64,000 bases of DNA from Pseudoalteromonas piratica (GCF_000788395.1 NZ_CP009888.1:2438001-2502000), one strand, 5' to 3'. Positions 26,721-37,247 are shown, counted from the first letter of the stretch. Notes: generated by a model from the sequence alone, not told the origin. Made by a program: numbers and translations.

Positions 26721-27848
26721 TTATCGTAATTTATCTACCACACTCACAATTGCAGCAAGCGTGTCTTGACCAAATGAGTATGAACGGCGATCTGACCAAC
26801 CATAATCAACATCTGGTAAACCATTGTTGTCTTTAAATGGCATTTCAATTGTGTAAGATAAACAATTGAATTCTTGCCCTACCCAGCTAGAGCCAACCGT
26901 TAGATTTGCCTGACCCGGCTCATCTTTTGGATAACCGAACTCATCTTGGAATTCAGGTGTTGTTACAAACATTGCCGCTTTAAAGCTATCTTCAAGGTCT
27001 TTTAAACGTGCATCGTAACGAGGGATCCCTTCACTGCCTGCAAAAAAGTTGTAAGGTATTGCCTCATCACCATGTACATCTAGGCACATATCAACACCTG
27101 TTGCGAACATTTTTTCACGCACATAATAAACTTCAGGGCTCTTTTCGATTGAAGGCGTCTGCCACTCACGGTTAAGGTTAACACCTACAGCATTGGTACG
27201 CAGATGTCCACGGACACTGCCATCTGGGTTCATATTTGGCACAATGTAGAATACCGCTTTATTCAGCAGCGCAGCTGCATGAGCATCTTCATCATCTAAC
27301 AGCTTGTGAAGCACACCTTCAATAAACCATTCAGCCATCGTTTCACCTGGGTGTTGACGCGCAATCATCCAAATTACTTTTTTGTCATCTGCTGGTTCGC
27401 CAATTTGTAATACCGAAATATCGCGACCATCAATGGTTTCACCTAGTGTTTCGATAGTACAGCTTTCATGTGATTGTGCCCAAGAAAGTAAATCTTGGTG
27501 ACGCTCATAGCTGTATGGCGCAAAATAGGCAAAATAGACTTGTTCACATTCTGGTGTGAATTCAATAATTAATTGATTATTTTCAAATCGAGTTGGTACA
27601 CGGAACCAAGTCTGGCGGTCATAAGATGCCACAGCCTGGTAATCAACCCAACCCTCTGGGTAAGCTGATTTATCTAAATCAACAATCGTTAGTCGATGCA
27701 ACAAATCGATTTGTGACTCAAGTTTGAAGTGAAACCATTGAAAAAATTCTGACTGGTTATCATTTTTAATTTTTAATTGAATATCTTCGCGATTTTCAAG
27801 GCTTAGTACCTCGATATTACCGCTATCAAATTGACTAGTAATTCTCAT
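26721..27848 (-). CDS. M14-family cytosolic carboxypeptidase-like protein
   Basis: A 375-residue protein of the cytosolic carboxypeptidase (CCP) branch of family M14. The N-terminal beta domain (about 1-110) is followed by the zinc peptidase domain: His166 and Glu169 in RQHPGE, NMNPDGSVRG and NLNREW in the middle, His259 in LDVHGDE as third zinc ligand, and Glu335 in YTIEMPF as the catalytic glutamate. There is no signal peptide, so it acts in the cytoplasm. Eukaryotic CCPs trim glutamates from tubulin tails; bacterial substrates are largely unknown. ATG start with GGGAA upstream. Confidence 0.9.
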   Translation of the reverse strand: MRITSQFDSGNIEVLSLENREDIQLKIKNDNQSEFFQWFHFKLESQIDLLHRLTIVDLDKSAYPEGWVDYQAVASYDRQTWFRVPTRFENNQLIIEFTPECEQVYFAYFAPYSYERHQDLLSWAQSHESCTIETLGETIDGRDISVLQIGEPADDKKVIWMIARQHPGETMAEWFIEGVLHKLLDDEDAHAAALLNKAVFYIVPNMNPDGSVRGHLRTNAVGVNLNREWQTPSIEKSPEVYYVREKMFATGVDMCLDVHGDEAIPYNFFAGSEGIPRYDARLKDLEDSFKAAMFVTTPEFQDEFGYPKDEPGQANLTVGSSWVGQEFNCLSYTIEMPFKDNNGLPDVDYGWSDRRSYSFGQDTLAAIVSVVDKLR

Positions 27849-27928
27849 TAACTGTGTTCCCTAACGCACAATAACTTTAAGCCTACCAAAATAACTGGTT
27901 GGCTGAAACAATATGCGAGTAATTGAAT

Positions 27929-27957
27929 AAAAAAGCCGGCACATTGGCCGGCTTTTA
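27929..27957 (-). terminator. Terminator of the GAPDH gene
   Basis: AAAAGCCGGC and GCCGGCTTTT pair around a 6-base loop just after the gap stop, with a T run on the minus strand. Confidence 0.92.
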
Positions 27958-27970
27958 AACAAAATAATTA

Positions 27971-29416
27971 TTAGCGAGGTAAACTTGGGTGTGTTACTTC
28001 TGCCATATCTTGCATACAACGAACAACCTGACAGCTGTAACCGAATTCGTTATCGTACCATACGTATAGTACAACACGGTCACCATCAACGATGGTCGCT
28101 TGTGAATCAACAACACCCGCGTAACGGCTACCAACTAAGTCAGTTGATACAATTTCAGTTGACGCTGTGTAATCGATTTGATCACGTAAATCTGAGTAAA
28201 GCGCTGTTTCACGTAGGAATTCGTTTAACTCTTCAACTGACGTTGCAGTCTCAAGGTTTAGGTTAAGAATTGCCATTGATACATTCGGTGTAGGAACACG
28301 AATAGCGTTACCTGTTAATTTACCTTCAAGCTCTGGTAGAGCCTTTGATACTGCTTTTGCTGCACCAGTAGAGGTAATAACCATGTTCAGTGCTGCTGCG
28401 CGGCCACGGCGCTCAGCGCTGTGATAGTTATCGATTAGGTTTTGGTCATTGGTGTACGAGTGAACAGTTTCAACGTGACCATTCTTAATACCGAACTTAT
28501 CATTTAATGCTTTAAGCGTTGGCGTAATTGCATTTGTTGTACAGCTTGCAGCTGAAACAATTGTGTCTTCAGAAAGAATGTCTTTGTTGTTTACACCGTA
28601 AACTACGTTTTTGATATTGCCCTTAGCTGGCGCTGTAAGAAGCACTTTTGATGCGCCTTTAGCTGCTAAGTGTTGGCCTAGGCCATCTTCATCTTTCCAA
28701 ATACCTGTGTTGTCTACAATCAACGCATTTTCGATGCCATACTGCGTGTAATCAACTTCGCTTGGCGAGTTAGCATAGATAACCTGAATGTAGCTACCAT
28801 TTGCTTTGATTGCATTACGTTCATTATCAACAGTGATTGAACCATTGAAAGGACCATGGATTGAGTCACGACGTAATAAGCTAGCACGCTTTTCAAGGTC
28901 ACCTTTTTTACCGCCACGAACAACAATAGCACGTAAACGTAAATCTGAGTGTGGACCACTTTTTTCGATTAGCAGACGCGCTAATAAACGACCGATACGA
29001 CCAAAGCCGTAAAGTACTACGTCGCGTGGTTCAATTTTGTCTTCTTTATTATGAATTTCAGCAAGTTCTGCTGCTAGGTATTCTTCTACTGAACGACCTT
29101 CACCCGCATTTTTATAGATATAAGCATACGCTAGCTTACCTAAATCGATACGTGCTGAAGTCAGTTCCATTTTTTCAATAGCTTCTAAAAACGGGAAGCT
29201 TTCACGAAGGCGTAGTTTGCTGTCTTCGAATTGGGCAACTGTTTTATGTGCCTTAATAACGTCGATTGTACTTGCGTTAATTAAAGGGCGACCATAAATG
29301 GCAATTTCAATACCGCGGTTACGGTATAACTTACCAATGATTGGTTGCATGCTTTCAGCGAAGTCTTGGCGTTCCTGCCAGCTATTCAGATAATCTTGCT
29401 CGTGAGATGAGGTCAT
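27971..29416 (-). CDS. gap: Glyceraldehyde-3-phosphate dehydrogenase, long form
   Basis: A 481-residue protein. Residues 1-130 form an N-terminal extension not found in classical GAPDH (about 330 residues). The NAD-binding motif VVLYGFGRIGRLLARLL begins near 134, the catalytic cysteine is in AASCTTNAITPTLK, the active-site His is in VHSYTNDQ, and RVPTPNVS and WYDNEFGYS are conserved. It resembles the long GAPDH paralogue of Pseudomonas and Vibrio, so a glycolytic or gluconeogenic role distinct from GapA is likely but not provable here. ATG start with AGG upstream. Confidence 0.93.
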   Translation of the reverse strand: MTSSHEQDYLNSWQERQDFAESMQPIIGKLYRNRGIEIAIYGRPLINASTIDVIKAHKTVAQFEDSKLRLRESFPFLEAIEKMELTSARIDLGKLAYAYIYKNAGEGRSVEEYLAAELAEIHNKEDKIEPRDVVLYGFGRIGRLLARLLIEKSGPHSDLRLRAIVVRGGKKGDLEKRASLLRRDSIHGPFNGSITVDNERNAIKANGSYIQVIYANSPSEVDYTQYGIENALIVDNTGIWKDEDGLGQHLAAKGASKVLLTAPAKGNIKNVVYGVNNKDILSEDTIVSAASCTTNAITPTLKALNDKFGIKNGHVETVHSYTNDQNLIDNYHSAERRGRAAALNMVITSTGAAKAVSKALPELEGKLTGNAIRVPTPNVSMAILNLNLETATSVEELNEFLRETALYSDLRDQIDYTASTEIVSTDLVGSRYAGVVDSQATIVDGDRVVLYVWYDNEFGYSCQVVRCMQDMAEVTHPSLPR

Positions 29417-29663
29417 TTTGTCTACCTAAACGTAAAATTTTGAACGGATAGCCTAAAGCGTTAATGTGAGAAGTGCTTTAGACGCGTGCATTCTAATGTA
29501 AATGCATTATTTTTTCCACCATTTAAGCATTAGACTTTCGACCTGTACCCAAAATCGTTTTGCGCTAGAACAATTTTCTACTAAATATCAACACATCCCT
29601 ATTACATTTGGTAAAAGTATTCGCTAAGCTAATTAGATACGATTAATAACAGAACCATCTCCA

Positions 29664-30455
29664 GTGTTAAAAAAACTAACAAGTCTTTGCTTAATAACTT
29701 TATTAGTTGGGTGTGATAACGCGAAAAGTATTCGTGAAATTTGTGATGACGATGCTCAGTTTTGCGCTGATCTCAACACTGACAGCCACTGCAACACACA
29801 GCGTGCAGAAGTGATTTTAGGGCGGTATGCTGAATCACAAACGCCAGATGATGCCACCAAATATAAACTATTGTCAGCTTTTCATAGCTACGCCAAATGT
29901 GTCGAGCTGGCAGCGAGTATTGAACATATAAAATTGAAAGAGAAAACCACTTCTCGTGTAAATGGGCATCTTACTGCGCTAAAAGAAATCAACCGATTGT
30001 CCAAAGAAACTCGTAATTCTCAATATCCACATTTACTTTATTATCACTGGTCAAGAAATGGCGATGAACAAGCGATGCAATCGTTAATCGCGATGGACGA
30101 AAAGCGAGAGCTTGAAACCTCTGAATTTCAATATAAGCTCGCGACGTATTACATAAAGTTTGATAATAAACTGGCTGTCGACAAGCTTTACCATGCGCTT
30201 GAACTCAACCCTGCTGGTGAGACTGCAAAACCTGAGATTTACACTGCGCTGACAAATATTTTTTACCAAATGGAAGAATTTAAGCTGTCATATATTTGGG
30301 CATTAGTAGCCAAAGAAGCTGGCATTGAAAACATTGACCTAGCACCGCTTGAATATGAACTCACCAATCAAGGAAAGTCGTTGAGTGAGCTTGCTAATCT
30401 TGCCGACAGCACCTTAAGCAGTATTGAAGACGGTACATTTAGCTCGCCAAGATAA
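29664..30455 (+). CDS. DUF2989-type lipoprotein
   Basis: A 263-residue lipoprotein. The signal peptide MLKKLTSLCLITLLVG ends in a lipobox with Cys17 (LVGC). The mature part begins with a Cys-rich segment (ICDDDAQFC, CNTQ) and continues as a helical, TPR-like region (about 150-240, with LAVDKLYHALELNP). The family occurs in Alteromonadales and Vibrionales and its function is unknown. The start is GTG with no strong ribosome binding site. It is divergent from gap and shares a bidirectional terminator with ihfA. Confidence 0.75.
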   Translation: MLKKLTSLCLITLLVGCDNAKSIREICDDDAQFCADLNTDSHCNTQRAEVILGRYAESQTPDDATKYKLLSAFHSYAKCVELAASIEHIKLKEKTTSRVNGHLTALKEINRLSKETRNSQYPHLLYYHWSRNGDEQAMQSLIAMDEKRELETSEFQYKLATYYIKFDNKLAVDKLYHALELNPAGETAKPEIYTALTNIFYQMEEFKLSYIWALVAKEAGIENIDLAPLEYELTNQGKSLSELANLADSTLSSIEDGTFSSPR

Positions 30456-30492
30456 TTGTTACAAAGGTAAATTTTTTAATTTTAAAGCAAAT

Positions 30493-30518
30493 AAAAAGCC
30501 TGCAATTGCAGGCTTTTT
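30493..30518. terminator. Bidirectional terminator, fully self-complementary
   Basis: AAAAAGCCTGCAATTGCAGG plus CTTTTT reads the same on both strands, between the lipoprotein gene and ihfA, and ends both transcripts. Confidence 0.92.
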
Positions 30519-30540
30519 CGAATTGGCTTTTCACACTGAG

Positions 30541-30837
30541 TTAGTCTTTACTGGTTCCAACTTCAACGCGCGTTTTCAGTTTTTGACCCGGGCGGAAAGT
30601 CACAACTCTGCGAGCAGAGATTGGAATATCTTCACCCGTTTTAGGGTTGCGCCCTGGACGCTCTTTTTTATCTCTAAGATCAAAATTACCAAAGCCAGAA
30701 AGCTTAATTTGTTCACCACTCTCAAGTGCTGTACGAATTTCTTCAAAAAAGCTTTCCACTAAATCTTTAGCGTCTTTTTTGTTAATACCCAGTTTTACAA
30801 ATAGGTGTTCAGCTATGTCGGCTTTTGTAAGCGCCAT
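30541..30837 (-). CDS. ihfA: Integration host factor subunit alpha
   Basis: A 98-residue DNA-bending protein. [25 protein letters not shown], and the beta-arm [12 protein letters not shown] with the intercalating proline, then [13 protein letters not shown], are diagnostic for IHF alpha rather than HU or IHF beta. With IhfB it bends DNA at promoters and recombination sites. It follows pheT by two bases, the standard pheS-pheT-ihfA order. Confidence 0.97.
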   Translation of the reverse strand: MALTKADIAEHLFVKLGINKKDAKDLVESFFEEIRTALESGEQIKLSGFGNFDLRDKKERPGRNPKTGEDIPISARRVVTFRPGQKLKTRVEVGTSKD

Positions 30838-30839
30838 AT

Positions 30840-33227
30840 CTAGTCCCTCAACGATGCGTTAAATTGTTCAGCCAATTCGGCCACCACTAAGTCTACAATT
30901 GAGTTGATGTCTTTCTCTTCAAGCGTTCTTTCAGCATTTTGCAGTGTTAATGCAATCGCTAAACTCTTGTGATCAGCCTCAACTCCTTTGCCCTTATACA
31001 CGTCGAATAAGTTTAGGTCAACTAGTTGATTTCCGCCAACTTTTTTTATTGACTCTAAAATATCGCCAGCATTTACCGAATCTTTTACAACAACCGCTAT
31101 ATCTCGTCGGTTCGATGGAAACTTAGAAACGTCAACCGCTTCAGGTAAAACACGGTTTTCTAAACCTAACAACTCGATTTCAAAGGCAAAAACTTGATTG
31201 TTAATATTTAGTTTAGACTGTATTTCTGGGTGAATACAGCCTAAGTAACCAATTTTTTTACCATTTCTTAAAATTGATGCAGATTGACCTGGGTGAAGGC
31301 CTTCATTTTGTTCAGCAACAAATGAAATATTTGCCATATCACAGGTTAAACTTAGCAGTGCTTCTACATCACCTTTAATATCGAAGAAGTCGACAGCCTG
31401 TGATTGAATACCCCAATGCTCATTGTGTGTATTACCATAAATCACACCACCAATTATTTGCGTTTGTTGAATGCCATTTTCAGCAGCATCATCTTTAACA
31501 AATTTTAGGCCCGATTCAAATAAACGAATACGCGATTGCTGACGGTTTTGGTTATACACCACTGAACTTAATAAACCAGGGAGTAAGCTCACACGCATTG
31601 CTGACATTTCAATTGAAATTGGGTGTGGTAGCACTAACGCATCTGCACTTGGGTGAAGTAAACTTTGTACTTTAGGGTCAACAAAGCTATAAGTAATTGC
31701 TTCTTGATAACCGCGACTCACTAGTTCATTGCGGAAGCGTTTTAAAGGTAAAATAGCTTCTTGATGCTGAGTCATTGCTAGCTTTGCGGTAGGGGCAACA
31801 TTTGGAATATTGTTGTAACCAAATACACGCGCCACTTCTTCAATTAAATCTTCTTCAATTGAAATATCAAAACGGTAACTCGGTACATCTGCTTGCCACG
31901 TGTCATTATCAAAACTAACCGTTAGACCTAAACGTGTAAGAATATTTGTAACCGTTGCATCATCAATGTGATAACCAATTACACGGTCTAAACGCGCGCG
32001 ACGTAATGTTACTGATTTAGCTTTTGGTAAATGCGCTTCAGATACAGCTTCAACAACAGGGCCGGCTTCACCACCTACAATATCAAGTAATAACTGGGTT
32101 GCACGTTCCATTGCGTCATGCTGAAGTTTGTAATCAACACCACGCTCATAGCGGTGAGATGCGTCGGTATGTAAACCATAGCTACGTGCTTGACCAGCAA
32201 TCGCAAGTGGGCTGAAGAATGCACTTTCTAGTAAAATATCCTGAGTATTTTCAGTGACACCAGACTGTTCACCACCAAAGATACCTGCCATCGCAAGTGC
32301 TTTGTTGTGATCCGCAATTAATAACGTGCTTTCTTTTAATTTTGCAGTGTTACCGTCAAGTAATACAAGCTCTTCACCTGCGTTTGCATTACGTACTTTA
32401 ATACCACCTTCAATAGCATTTAAATCAAAAGCATGCATTGGATGGCCTAGTTCAAGTAATACATAGTTTGTTACATCAACAACAGGGTCAATTGAACGAA
32501 TACCACTGCGACGTAGCTTTTCAACCATCCATAAAGGTGATTGTGCATTTAAGTTAATGCCTTTGATTACACGACCTAAATAACGAGGGCATGATTCAGG
32601 ATTAACTAACTCGATATCAATTTTATCGTCGATTGTCGGTGTTACTGCGGCAATTTCAACATTATTAACATCAAGGCTGTTTAATACACCTACTTCACGC
32701 GCAAGGCCTTTAATGCCTAAACAATCACTGCGGTTTGCTGTTAAATCAACATCAATGGTAACGTCATCTAAACCAAAGTATTCACGGATATCCGTGCCAA
32801 TTACTGCGTCTTCTGGTAGTTCTAAAATACCATCAGAGCTCTCAGCCATGCCTAACTCTTCAAACGCACATAACATGCCGTGAGAAGGTTGACCGCGTAA
32901 CTTTGCCTTCTTAATCTTAAAATCGCCCGGTAATACTGCACCCACTTTAGCAACTGCAACTTTTAAACCTTGGCGACAGTTTGCTGCACCACATACGATA
33001 TCGAGCAGTTCGTCTTCGCCAACATCAACTTTTGTTACACGTAACTTGTCTGCATCTGGGTGTTGACCGCATTCAACCACTTGGCCAATAACAACACCTG
33101 AGAAATCACCTGCAACAGGATCTAAACCATCTACTTCAAGGCCTGCCATTGACAGTTGTTCAGAGAGTGCATCAGTATCAATTGCTGGATTAACCCATTC
33201 TCTTAGCCACTTTTCACTAAATTTCAT
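30840..33227 (-). CDS. pheT: Phenylalanine-tRNA ligase beta subunit
   Basis: A 795-residue subunit of the alpha2-beta2 synthetase. Domains in order: N-terminal B1/EMAP-type tRNA-binding fold ([16 protein letters not shown] near 73), B3/B4 editing domain (about 210-400), B5 domain, the catalytic-like B6/B7 region ([19 protein letters not shown] near 455), and the anticodon-binding B8 domain at the end ([14 protein letters not shown] near 705). It charges tRNA-Phe and removes mischarged Tyr. It lies 13 bases after pheS. Confidence 0.97.
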   Translation of the reverse strand: MKFSEKWLREWVNPAIDTDALSEQLSMAGLEVDGLDPVAGDFSGVVIGQVVECGQHPDADKLRVTKVDVGEDELLDIVCGAANCRQGLKVAVAKVGAVLPGDFKIKKAKLRGQPSHGMLCAFEELGMAESSDGILELPEDAVIGTDIREYFGLDDVTIDVDLTANRSDCLGIKGLAREVGVLNSLDVNNVEIAAVTPTIDDKIDIELVNPESCPRYLGRVIKGINLNAQSPLWMVEKLRRSGIRSIDPVVDVTNYVLLELGHPMHAFDLNAIEGGIKVRNANAGEELVLLDGNTAKLKESTLLIADHNKALAMAGIFGGEQSGVTENTQDILLESAFFSPLAIAGQARSYGLHTDASHRYERGVDYKLQHDAMERATQLLLDIVGGEAGPVVEAVSEAHLPKAKSVTLRRARLDRVIGYHIDDATVTNILTRLGLTVSFDNDTWQADVPSYRFDISIEEDLIEEVARVFGYNNIPNVAPTAKLAMTQHQEAILPLKRFRNELVSRGYQEAITYSFVDPKVQSLLHPSADALVLPHPISIEMSAMRVSLLPGLLSSVVYNQNRQQSRIRLFESGLKFVKDDAAENGIQQTQIIGGVIYGNTHNEHWGIQSQAVDFFDIKGDVEALLSLTCDMANISFVAEQNEGLHPGQSASILRNGKKIGYLGCIHPEIQSKLNINNQVFAFEIELLGLENRVLPEAVDVSKFPSNRRDIAVVVKDSVNAGDILESIKKVGGNQLVDLNLFDVYKGKGVEADHKSLAIALTLQNAERTLEEKDINSIVDLVVAELAEQFNASLRD

Positions 33228-33240
33228 TGTTACTTCACTC

Positions 33241-34230
<990 letters not shown>

Positions 34231-34447
34231 TCACTCGTTTTTGCCAACTAACGCAATAATAGAATCTATTAGTTGATTTTTCGTAACGTTTAACTATCGA
34301 TTAACGTGACATTTTTTAATAAAAATTAGCCCATTATGATACCCGAAAAGCAATACTTTTTACTAGAGCGGTTAATGGCAAAAAGGCACGTTATTGTTAT
34401 TTTTTTAGCGTATAGTCTGTGAAAAACAAGAAATAATTAAATTGCAT

Positions 34448-34476
34448 AAAAAAAGCACCTTGTCGGTGCTTTTTTT
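34448..34476 (-). terminator. Terminator after hda
   Basis: A-rich AGCACC paired with GGTGCT around a short loop and followed by seven T on the minus strand, a few bases after the hda stop. Confidence 0.9.
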
Positions 34477-34480
34477 AAAT

Positions 34481-35203
34481 CTATAAATCTAAGATACTTT
34501 TGATAAACGGGATGGTTAATTTTCGCTGTTCAACAATCGAGGCATGATCAAGTTTATCCAAAATATCAAGCAGTGCGCGCATATCTCGACTCACCCGAGA
34601 CAGTAAGAAACGCGTCGCTTCTTCTGTTAATGTTAAGCCGCGCATTTTAGCACGCTTAACTAAGGCTTCCGCTTTATCGTCATCGCTCATAGAGCGAATT
34701 TGAAACGTCGTACCCCAATTTAAACGCGACTCTAAATCAGGTAGCGTAATGTTTAACATGTTTGGCAGTAAGTCTCCTGCCACGACAAGCATTTTGCCAT
34801 CACCATTAAAGCGATTGAAAAAATTAAACAATGCTTTTTCCCACACAGGATCGCCTGCAATTTGTTGAATGTCATCAATACAAATCACATCAAGCTTTTC
34901 TAAATCATCCAGTACATGGGGGTCAAGCCACGCCAAATCTTTACAGGATAATAAAAAACACGATAAGCCCAACTCTTGTGCGCGTATACAGGTTGCATAC
35001 AATAAATGAGACTTACCTGAATCAGAAAATCCACAGAGATAAACATAGTTAAAAGGTGCCGCTTCTAACTGAGTTAATCCCACTTCAAGTTGCTTTACCA
35101 CATGTGAATTTTCACCACCGAAAAAACTCACAAACGTTTCGTCGTCAGGCAGTGTTACAGGTAATGCCATTTGTTGGAATTCAGTCATTACTGATTGAGC
35201 CAT
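34481..35203 (-). CDS. hda: DnaA regulatory inactivator Hda
   Basis: A 240-residue AAA+ protein related to DnaA domain III. With clamp-bound DNA polymerase it stimulates ATP hydrolysis by DnaA and so prevents re-initiation. The N-terminal clamp-binding motif is QMALPV (E. coli QLSLPL), then LPDDETFVSFF, Walker A GFSDSGKSH (near 58), Walker B VICIDDIQQIAGD, the arginine-finger region LESRLNWG, and the end RKLTIPFIKSILDL. ATG 35203 has GAG upstream; a second ATG at 35188 overlaps the preceding stop as TAATG and is an alternative start. Confidence 0.94.
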   Translation of the reverse strand: MAQSVMTEFQQMALPVTLPDDETFVSFFGGENSHVVKQLEVGLTQLEAAPFNYVYLCGFSDSGKSHLLYATCIRAQELGLSCFLLSCKDLAWLDPHVLDDLEKLDVICIDDIQQIAGDPVWEKALFNFFNRFNGDGKMLVVAGDLLPNMLNITLPDLESRLNWGTTFQIRSMSDDDKAEALVKRAKMRGLTLTEEATRFLLSRVSRDMRALLDILDKLDHASIVEQRKLTIPFIKSILDL

Positions 35204-36243
35204 TGATACTCAAGTTGTTGAACGTCAGTTTGACTGAATGGATCAAAAATAATTTCAAATTGTGAGTCCAATTGCAGGGCTTTTTGTAAGCTATCGACAT
35301 GTGCATTGAGGTATAAATTTAAATCAACGCGTTCACCCTGTCGAAATTTAATATCCAGTTCATTTACTTGAGTGAGGGAGCGTAAACGTACTTTTAACGC
35401 TTCAAGCTGTTTCATGCCGCCTACGCCATAAAAACTAATTGTTACAACTTCCGAGCTTTGCGCTTCACCTAAGGTAGCATATTGCTTGGCGATCTGTTCC
35501 GAAATGCTACCTACAAGCTGACCGGTAATTGTCAGTTTATCACCAGAGAGTTGATACAATTGGAAACTAGACTGATTAGTAAATTGCCAATCTAAAAACC
35601 ACACATTATCACGTTGGTAAAGTCTCGCAGAAACTATTACTTCAGGTTCATAACGTGCTGAAGCAGCAATAATTTGTTCTGGAAAATTCGCCCATACATC
35701 TGTCACATTCAAGTTCATGCGATCTTCAAGATCTAACAATGGCATGACAATGGGTAACCCCGCATTATCACTATTCGTTTCTAGTAAATGAAAAATCTGT
35801 GGAAAATCTTCCTTTGTTACCAAGCTACGTTGTAGTCCTTCTTCAATAGCAAGCCATATAAGGGTTAACGGGCGACGGTTTCCCCAAATAGGAATTTCCA
35901 TTTGTTTAAGCACACTATCAATCAGTTGTGGTTGATAGCGAATCTTTAAATAAGTTTGATAGAGTGATTCTTCGTATTCATACTTAAGTACAAAACGAGA
36001 CAGATTTTTCGAAGCGTCTTTGATAACTGGGTGGGATCTATCAACTTTCTGACCTGAAACCTTTTCAAGTACCCCTACAAAACCAACACGATTTGCACGT
36101 CGTTGCTCGCTCTGTGTTTTATTATCAACAACCGCTTTATATTGATAAAGATCAGTTACTTCAACAGCTAAAAGTGAAAAGCTAAGTAAACTAAATAGAG
36201 TTAAAATCAGTGCGTTTTTCAATGTGTTAAACTTGTATTCCAT
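35188..36243 (-). CDS. DUF2066 protein, probable periplasmic or lipid-anchored
   Basis: About 351 residues. A signal peptide (residues 1-27, ILTLFSLLSFSLLAVE) precedes a DUF2066 region with LYQYKAVVDNKTQSEQRRA, LEKVSGQKVDRSHPVI and PLTLIWLAIEEGLQR. The family sits upstream of hda in many gammaproteobacteria and its function is unknown. ATG 36243 is chosen over the longer frame to 36282 because AGG lies seven bases upstream and the signal peptide then starts correctly. The stop overlaps an internal hda ATG (TAATG), suggesting coupling. Confidence 0.85.
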   Translation of the reverse strand: MEYKFNTLKNALILTLFSLLSFSLLAVEVTDLYQYKAVVDNKTQSEQRRANRVGFVGVLEKVSGQKVDRSHPVIKDASKNLSRFVLKYEYEESLYQTYLKIRYQPQLIDSVLKQMEIPIWGNRRPLTLIWLAIEEGLQRSLVTKEDFPQIFHLLETNSDNAGLPIVMPLLDLEDRMNLNVTDVWANFPEQIIAASARYEPEVIVSARLYQRDNVWFLDWQFTNQSSFQLYQLSGDKLTITGQLVGSISEQIAKQYATLGEAQSSEVVTISFYGVGGMKQLEALKVRLRSLTQVNELDIKFRQGERVDLNLYLNAHVDSLQKALQLDSQFEIIFDPFSQTDVQQLEYQWLNQ

Positions 36244-36279
36244 AATGTGCCTGATCCTAAAACATCGCACAATGCAAAG

Positions 36280-36302
36280 CAAAAAAAAAATTACAATAAT
36301 TA
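36280..36302 (-). terminator. Weak terminator after the tRNA array
   Basis: AATTA/TAATT forms a short stem followed by a run of ten T on the minus strand, about 50 bases after the last tRNA. Confidence 0.45.
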
Positions 36303-36349
36303 AAAACTAAACAATGATGATTAAGTGGATTTTTTTGATGGATATAAAG

Positions 36350-36436
36350 TGGTGCCCGGGGCCGGACTTGAACCGGCACGTCATTACTGACGAGGGATTT
36401 TAAATCCCTTGTGTCTACCAATTCCACCACCCGGGC
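36350..36436 (-). tRNA. leuZ: tRNA-Leu(TAA), copy 1
   Basis: 87 bases including the encoded CCA end. The anticodon loop TTTAAAA gives anticodon TAA. The long variable arm (class II) has stem CGTCA/TGACG. Identical body to copy 3. Last gene of the array. Confidence 0.97.
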
Positions 36437-36466
36437 ATCGGGTTGCTTTCGCATGTGGATATTTAA

Positions 36467-36540
36467 TGGAGGCGGAACCCGGAGTCGAACCGAGGTAGAC
36501 GGATTTGCAATCCGCTGCATGGCCACTCTGCCATTCCGCC
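36467..36540 (-). tRNA. cysT: tRNA-Cys(GCA), copy 1
   Basis: 74 bases with encoded CCA. Acceptor GGCGGAA pairs with TTCCGCC; the loop TTGCAAA gives anticodon GCA. Confidence 0.97.
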
Positions 36541-36555
36541 AACTTCAAAAGAAGT

Positions 36556-36631
36556 TGGAGCGAGTAACGAGGTTCGAACTCGTGACCTCGACCTTGGCAA
36601 GGTCGCGCTCTACCAGCTGAGCTATACTCGC
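36556..36631 (-). tRNA. glyW: tRNA-Gly(GCC), copy 1
   Basis: 76 bases with encoded CCA. Acceptor GCGAGTA pairs with TACTCGC; the loop TTGCCAA gives anticodon GCC. Confidence 0.97.
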
Positions 36632-36669
36632 ATCCTAAACGTTTTATTGAGTCGTATTCTCAAAATAAG

Positions 36670-36756
36670 TGGTGCCCGGGGCCGGACTTGAACCGGCACG
36701 CTATTACTAGCGAGGGATTTTAAATCCCTTGTGTCTACCAATTCCACCACCCGGGC
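36670..36756 (-). tRNA. leuZ: tRNA-Leu(TAA), copy 2
   Basis: 87 bases with encoded CCA. Differs from copies 1 and 3 only in the variable-arm stem, CGCTA/TAGCG in place of CGTCA/TGACG, two compensatory base-pair changes. Confidence 0.97.
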
Positions 36757-36788
36757 ATCGGGTTTCTACGTTGCAGCAAAAACCAATT

Positions 36789-36864
36789 TGGAGCGAGTAA
36801 CGAGGTTCGAACTCGTGACCTCGACCTTGGCAAGGTCGCGCTCTACCAGCTGAGCTATACTCGC
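36789..36864 (-). tRNA. glyW: tRNA-Gly(GCC), copy 2
   Basis: 76 bases with encoded CCA, same body as copies 1 and 3. In this middle unit the Cys tRNA is missing: Gly is followed directly by Leu copy 2. Confidence 0.97.
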
Positions 36865-36886
36865 ATCAAATTGATTCTAAAATCAA

Positions 36887-36973
36887 TGGTGCCCGGGGCC
36901 GGACTTGAACCGGCACGTCATTACTGACGAGGGATTTTAAATCCCTTGTGTCTACCAATTCCACCACCCGGGC
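36887..36973 (-). tRNA. leuZ: tRNA-Leu(TAA), copy 3
   Basis: 87 bases with encoded CCA, same variable arm as copy 1. Confidence 0.97.
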
Positions 36974-37006
36974 ATCGGGCTGCTTTCGCATGTGGAGTGT
37001 TGAAAA

Positions 37007-37080
37007 TGGAGGCGGAACCCGGAGTCGAACCGAGGTAGACGGATTTGCAATCCGCTGCATGGCCACTCTGCCATTCCGCC
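37007..37080 (-). tRNA. cysT: tRNA-Cys(GCA), copy 2
   Basis: 74 bases with encoded CCA, same sequence as copy 1. Confidence 0.97.
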
Positions 37081-37095
37081 AAACTCTTAAAGAGT

Positions 37096-37171
37096 TGGAG
37101 CGAGTAACGAGGTTCGAACTCGTGACCTCGACCTTGGCAAGGTCGCGCTCTACCAGCTGAGCTATACTCGC
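37096..37171 (-). tRNA. glyW: tRNA-Gly(GCC), copy 3
   Basis: 76 bases with encoded CCA. First gene of the array, 49 bases after the -10 box of the array promoter. Confidence 0.97.
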
Positions 37172-37219
37172 GTTTCCAATTGGGCAGTTAGTTAACCACT
37201 CCCCTCTCAACACCGACGC

Positions 37220-37247
37220 ATTCTACATAGATTATTAAACGCGTCAA
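37220..37247 (-). promoter_or_regulatory. Promoter of the tRNA array
   Basis: On the minus strand TTGACG (37242-37247), a 16-base spacer, and an extended -10 TGTAGAAT (box TAGAAT, 37220-37225) are followed by GCGTCGG, a GC-rich discriminator typical of stable-RNA promoters under stringent control. Confidence 0.75.

Larger units (their letters stand above)
36350..37171 (-). repeat. Partly triplicated Gly-Cys-Leu tRNA array
   Basis: In transcription order the array reads Gly-Cys-Leu, Gly-Leu, Gly-Cys-Leu. The outer units match over the tRNAs and over the 24-base Leu-Cys spacer (CATCGGGTTGCTTTCGCATG region at 36437 versus CATCGGGCTGC... at 36974, one difference). E. coli has a single glyW-cysT-leuZ unit at the same place, after pgsA, so this looks like amplification followed by loss of one cysT. 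Confidence 0.9.

Noticed and set aside
36257..37213. Several ORFs on both strands across the tRNA array, with repeated text such as RANPSTSVRLRVPPP
   Set aside because: They are translations of the tRNA genes and their repeats, not proteins.
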